This document shows positions 60,193 to 64,000 of a DNA stretch of 64,000 bases, piece by piece. Both the position numbers and the translations under genes were made by a program. Numbering within the stretch: the stretch's first letter is position 1; each line of letters starts with the position of its first letter. The DNA lies in the NCBI RefSeq assembly GCF_030272615.1, contig NC_081405.1, positions 154,149,113 to 154,213,112 on the forward strand. The letters are read 5' to 3'. Under the pieces are notes generated by a model. The model made no database searches and was not told where the DNA came from. It worked only from the letters and a program-made list of their open reading frames with translations. This stretch comes from Cryptomeria japonica. Taxonomy: Eukaryota > Streptophyta > Pinopsida > Cupressales > Cupressaceae.

Positions 60193-60417
60193 TTATTCGA
60201 CAAGGCCAACTACTTCACATTGCCACAACCATTTTCCATAGGGTCTAGAAAAATTATACACATTCTCAAGATCATAATGTTTTCCTTCAATCAGTGATCC
60301 TAAAATATTTACAAATTTTTCAATATCATTTGCAATAGCTTCTATTAGGATTGCCATTTCTTGGTTACCTTCATAAAGAGTAAATAAATCCACAAAAATA
60401 TGTATTGTACTATTCAT
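60193..60417 (-). other. 74-codon open frame just outside the right LTR, unrecognised
   Basis: The minus-strand product (MNSTIHIFVDLFTLYEGNQE then MAILIEAIANDIEKFVNILG and so on) has balanced, protein-like composition and regular helical pattern, unlike the chance frames nearby. Its 3' end runs into the LTR boundary at 60,202. It may be a gene or retrotransposon fragment cut by that insertion. Confidence 0.3.
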
Positions 60418-60427
60418 AGCAACATAT

Positions 60428-60727
60428 CAAAATTCACAATGTAGAGAGTGTTTATTTGATCACTAAAAACAATTTATGCCCATTGCCTTTAGCTAGTGTG
60501 TGTTGTTTAATAGAAATTGGCATATTCACATTTAAATGTAAATGAAATGAATAAAATACGAAGTGCTCTATTTTATTCCCCCAAAAAATCACGATTAAAG
60601 GTAAATTAGGAGGATTTTGAAAGGGGTTTCCAACATTTTTAAGCTAAATAAAAAGACAAAAACATGAAAACAACCAAGTAGTGGCTAAAGCGTAGTAAAA
60701 ACAACATTGAATATATGAGAATAACCT
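60428..60727. other. Intergenic, no gene seen
   Basis: AT-rich with no coding signal. Confidence 0.45.
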
Positions 60728-61080
60728 CAATAGTAGATAAAGGTTGTGGGAGCATGTTGGTAAAACCCATTTTGTGGACTTGGTCCCATTTTTTCTTTTG
60801 CTAGGGTTTAAGGTTTTATCTTTAGTTTTTGCCTTGGTTGGATTTTCTGGTCTTTCTCTAGTTTTGGTTCAGGTTGTGGGAGCCTACTGTTAAAACCCGT
60901 GTCTTTTTTTTTTGGGAACTCTTTCCTTGGTTCACTTTGTCTCTGCCCCATCAGTATTACATTGTATTAGTCTTCTATGGGGATGTTTTGTTGTTGTGAT
61001 TGGTTTGGGCTTAATGTCTTGTTAAGTCTAAACAAATCTTCTTTTGTAAAGGGTTTAGGGTCCCTTCAAAACCTATTTTT
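60728..61080 (+). mobile_element. 5'-truncated LINE 3' end
   Basis: Ends with the tail shared by the other LINE derivatives (GGGTCCCTTCAAAACCTA then TTTTTTGTAATA). The segment 'ggttgtgggagc' plus 'aaaacccg' recurs at about 60,743 and 60,870. Target duplication weak (AATAACC at about 60,720 and 61,083). Confidence 0.65.
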
Positions 61081-61164
61081 TGTAATAACCCACCTTAATT
61101 AACTCAACAAAGTTGACCATTCTTTTTTTTTGTGTGTTTAATGTAATCATTGTGTTTGATTCAA

Positions 61165-61335
61165 TCGCATACTCTGGGCATCCATCCATTTGGATTAGGC
61201 ATTCATCCATTCGGGATGAGCATCTAACCATACAGGTTAGGCATCTGTCCATGCGGGACATAAGATTCCATCTATCCAATACGGGATAGGCATCTACCCA
61301 TACAGGGTAGGCATCTATCCAATCGGGATAGGAGG
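61165..61335. repeat. Minisatellite of about 20-24 bp units
   Basis: Seven or eight imperfect copies of GGCATCTATCCATACGGGAT-like text in tandem. Confidence 0.85.
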
Positions 61336-62810
61336 TGCTCTGGCCAGAGACTTAGACTCATCGGGACCATTCGGGTCCTGAGCCACTCACTAAGTACTAC
61401 ACTCTTCTAACAGAAGTGCACCAAGGTCGCCGTCCTTAGGAGTAATTAAATAACATATTACAAGCTTGAATTCTGCCTCGAAATTTGGCTTAAAGCCTCG
61501 GGAAGTCAAGCGAATCCATACGGGATTCCTTCCGAGTATGCATTGAATTACTTTTTCCATTTTATTTATCTTTCAAATTAGGATTCTTACTCAATCTTTC
61601 TTTTTACCAAGCCTAGACCCCACCCACAAACGCCTGAGTACTAGGGACAACTCCGTCCCAAGACCGCCTACATACCCATTTCGGCACGGGATCAAGGCGT
61701 AAAATATGTAGTTCTATTTTCTACTCTATGTTTTGATGTAAACTGATTAGTGGGTACGCAACCCTTTCTAGGGTCAATGTCCCAGACAGTTTCTTTGCGG
61801 TTGCTACCCACGGTGGTAGCACTTAAGCAAAGGCTCAAGATGGCCTATTGCTTGTGGCCTAAAACACTAGATCCTAATTCTTATCATAAGCGTCACCCTT
61901 GTCCAATTGTCAATTGACAACAATTCTTCGAGATTAAATCGATTTCATAAAAGCATTTCACTCATCATCCCTATAAGGGTTTATTATAGTTTAACTCAAC
62001 GGATGAAAGATCGTTTTAGAATTATCTTATTAAATTATCGATCCAAGGGGGATTACCTGCCCCTTGGATTTTAACTTCCAAGTGCCCCTTATTACTCCCC
62101 GACGATTTATAGGGACGATGCCATAGATGTCGTTGATGCAACTTTATTAGGCGTTAAGTGCAGTAGTTCAACACGACGACATTACCCGTAAGCGTGACCC
62201 AGAGGCACTGTATATACCAAACGCTACTAGGTTTTGGTTTTCCAACTTCCTTTATTTAATTTTCTAACTTATGATAAACATCATGCTTGGAAAATAATTA
62301 TGAATTGAACGCGTATAATTAGACATTGCAAAGCTCAATTAATTGAAATAACTACTTGATGAACTACATGGAATAAAAACCATAACTAACATTATTTATT
62401 ATTCAAAACTTGAAATATAACTTGCATAATAATGTCAATTAGGAAACTTGCATATTAATAACTAAACGTGAAACTTGCATGGAGATGGAAACACCAATAA
62501 ATGTAATCAATGTAAAGAATTTGCATGAGGCGAAGGTAGTGTAAGTTACATGCGAGAATATCACTTATAAAGCCACTAATCCCAAAATAGAATTTAGCTT
62601 CAAATCATTTAATATGGATTAATTGCTAAGTGGATCTAAAAAAAGGGATCTAATTATAAAATTTGGTATAATTTAATTTACAATTTATAAATTGCTAAAA
62701 CTAATTATAAATCTAAAAATTTACCTAAGTTTAAAATTTTATTAAACTAAAATTATATATAAAAAAAAGGAATTTAACAATTAACATTTGCCATAATTTT
62801 AAAATTTGAA
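61336..62810. other. No gene; possible LTR-derived DNA
   Basis: Mixed composition to about 62,240 ('ggcacgggatcaaggcg', 'cgacgacattacccg') without open frames, then very AT-rich. The first part resembles non-coding retrotransposon DNA by texture only. Confidence 0.35.
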
Positions 62811-62821
62811 ATGGCATTAAC

Positions 62822-63005
62822 AAGGGCCAAGTGGGAGTGGGACCACCGTGGTCCCCTCCACTACCCTGCGGCCACTGCCGCAGCAGTGACGGCAGGCTAG
62901 TGGAGGGTACCGTTACGGTACCACTCCCCTATGGAGTAATAACTCCGCTCCCCACCTGCGACGGTTCGAAAACCCGTGCACGTACGAAGTACTATACCGT
63001 GCACT
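62822..63005. repeat. GC-rich block with short inverted repeats
   Basis: GGACCACCGTGGTCC (about 62,840-62,854), GGTACCGTTACGGTACC (about 62,906-62,922) and related GTGGTC/GTACCG text give several small palindromes. The block stands out from AT-rich flanks. A 61-codon open frame here is a composition effect. Confidence 0.65.
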
Positions 63006-63043
63006 ATAATAAATAAAAAAATTACTTTGCATAAATTTATTAA

Positions 63044-63069
63044 TACTTTATATATATATATATATATAG
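63044..63069. repeat. TA microsatellite
   Basis: About eleven TA units. Confidence 0.9.
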
Positions 63070-63394
63070 TTTCATTCCAGAATATTAAATTGCATAAAAG
63101 AAGAATATATAAACAGGTATGTGTATAAGAGGAAAAATATTAATGTAAGAGTGAGGAATTTAATCCCAGGGATGAAAATATAACAGAGAAATAATTTGCT
63201 CCAGCGATGCACAGATTATCAAAGAAGTAGGTCGATGTTTATGCTGAGAAATACAAAGTTCACACAGAGGGATTTATATTCTGTTTTCCAATCTAATATT
63301 CACAGAGAGAGGAATTTCTGAGAGGAAAAGAATAATATTTCCCATAGTGAATAATGAACACTACGAGGTTTATATTTTATTATCAGACTTTTTT

Positions 63395-63715
63395 GTTCAC
63401 AAGGAAGTTTTATTCAACTAATATTACAGAGAGTAGTATATAACCATATATATATATATGAAATAAAAAAAAACAAATGAGAATAGGGATTTATTCACAA
63501 GAAAGAATATCACAGAGGATTATTCACAGGGAGATATATTCTTCAATTTCAACTAATATTCACAGAGAGAATATATAACCAGATATATATAAAAAAATAA
63601 TTATGTAATCAAATGAGAATAAGATTTATTTATAGGGATGAATAACACAGAGGATTATTCACAGGGAAATATATTCCTCAATTTCAACTGATATTCACAG
63701 AGAGATTTTCTTTCA
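63395..63715 (+). repeat. AT-rich tandem repeat of about 136 bp
   Basis: 'aaatgagaata', 'cacagaggattattcacaggg', 'atttcaacta' and 'attcacagagaga' recur in the same order at about 63,475 and 63,610, with a partial earlier copy from about 63,400. The remaining sequence to the window end has scattered 'cacagagaga' pieces and no gene. Confidence 0.75.
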
Positions 63716-64000
63716 GATTTCCATTCGAAGAGCGAGAGAAAAGAATTCAAGAGAGAATAAGTATTAAGATTCATATCATTTAATCACAGAGGGAAGATTT
63801 TTAATCTCAGAAAAAGAATTTTAAATAAGGGGAAATATGATTTTTGGATAGATCTAAAATCTTTGGAAAAGCAAAAAGCAAGATCATGTGCATATTTCCT
63901 AAATAAAACAAATAATAGAGCTGCATTTTATTCCTAAATAAGAAGAAGAGACTTATTTATTCATTCACAGAGAGAGAGATTTATTTATTTTTATATTCAA

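Larger units (their letters stand above)
57228..60202 (+). mobile_element. Right LTR of the short LTR element, split by a LINE derivative
   Basis: The LTR text runs to 57,463, is interrupted by the LINE derivative, resumes at 59,844 and ends TTATTCGACA at 60,202. Without the insert it is about 595 bp, close to the left LTR. Confidence 0.65.

Overview
This window looks like nuclear DNA of a seed plant with a large, repeat-filled genome, most likely a gymnosperm (conifer type). The evidence is a plant-only nuclear gene for a chloroplast protein (PsbY precursor), a plant gene interrupted by a 17 kb intron, AT-rich background, and dense decayed LTR retrotransposons, LINEs and non-autonomous hAT-like DNA elements nested in each other. 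Only two genes look functional. There are no bacterial operons, CRISPR arrays or rRNA genes, and I saw no convincing tRNA gene.

Layout. 0-7.8 kb: repeat arrays, a RING-like exon remnant, a candidate solo LTR, and a decayed HEAT-like exon at about 5.1-5.4 kb. 8.1-27.0 kb (+): a LisH-CTLH-CRA (RanBPM/GID8-like) gene. Five exons lie at 8.1-10.0 kb and the last 14 codons at 26,934, after an intron of 16,970 bp. That intron holds five hAT-like elements with exact 8-bp target duplications (one nested in another), a 1.49 kb solo LTR with its target duplication, a degenerate Ty3/gypsy element and an inverted Ty1/copia fragment. 28.8-29.9 kb: a 560-bp tandem duplication. 32.9-39.8 kb: a second Ty3/gypsy element with both LTRs, interrupted twice by retroposons that carry target duplications. 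42.65 kb: a perfect long hairpin. 43.6-45.2 kb: a LINE-derived element. 45.9-48.9 kb: the 5' half of a Ty1/copia element on the minus strand. 50.96-51.57 kb: the intact, intronless PSBY gene, followed by repeats. 55.9-60.2 kb: a short LTR element whose right LTR carries a LINE derivative that has only ORF1. 60.7-64 kb: another LINE tail, a minisatellite, a GC-rich inverted-repeat block and AT-rich repeats.

The most interesting material is the group of non-autonomous elements: (i) three hAT-like families in one intron, each with 8-bp duplications and its own subterminal repeats; (ii) a LINE family whose copies share one 3' tail but have no ORF2, including an ORF1-only copy that resembles mammalian half-LINEs in layout and has a tandem 5' array with pol III B-box-like motifs. 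All family assignments come from reading the sequence by eye; no database search was run.
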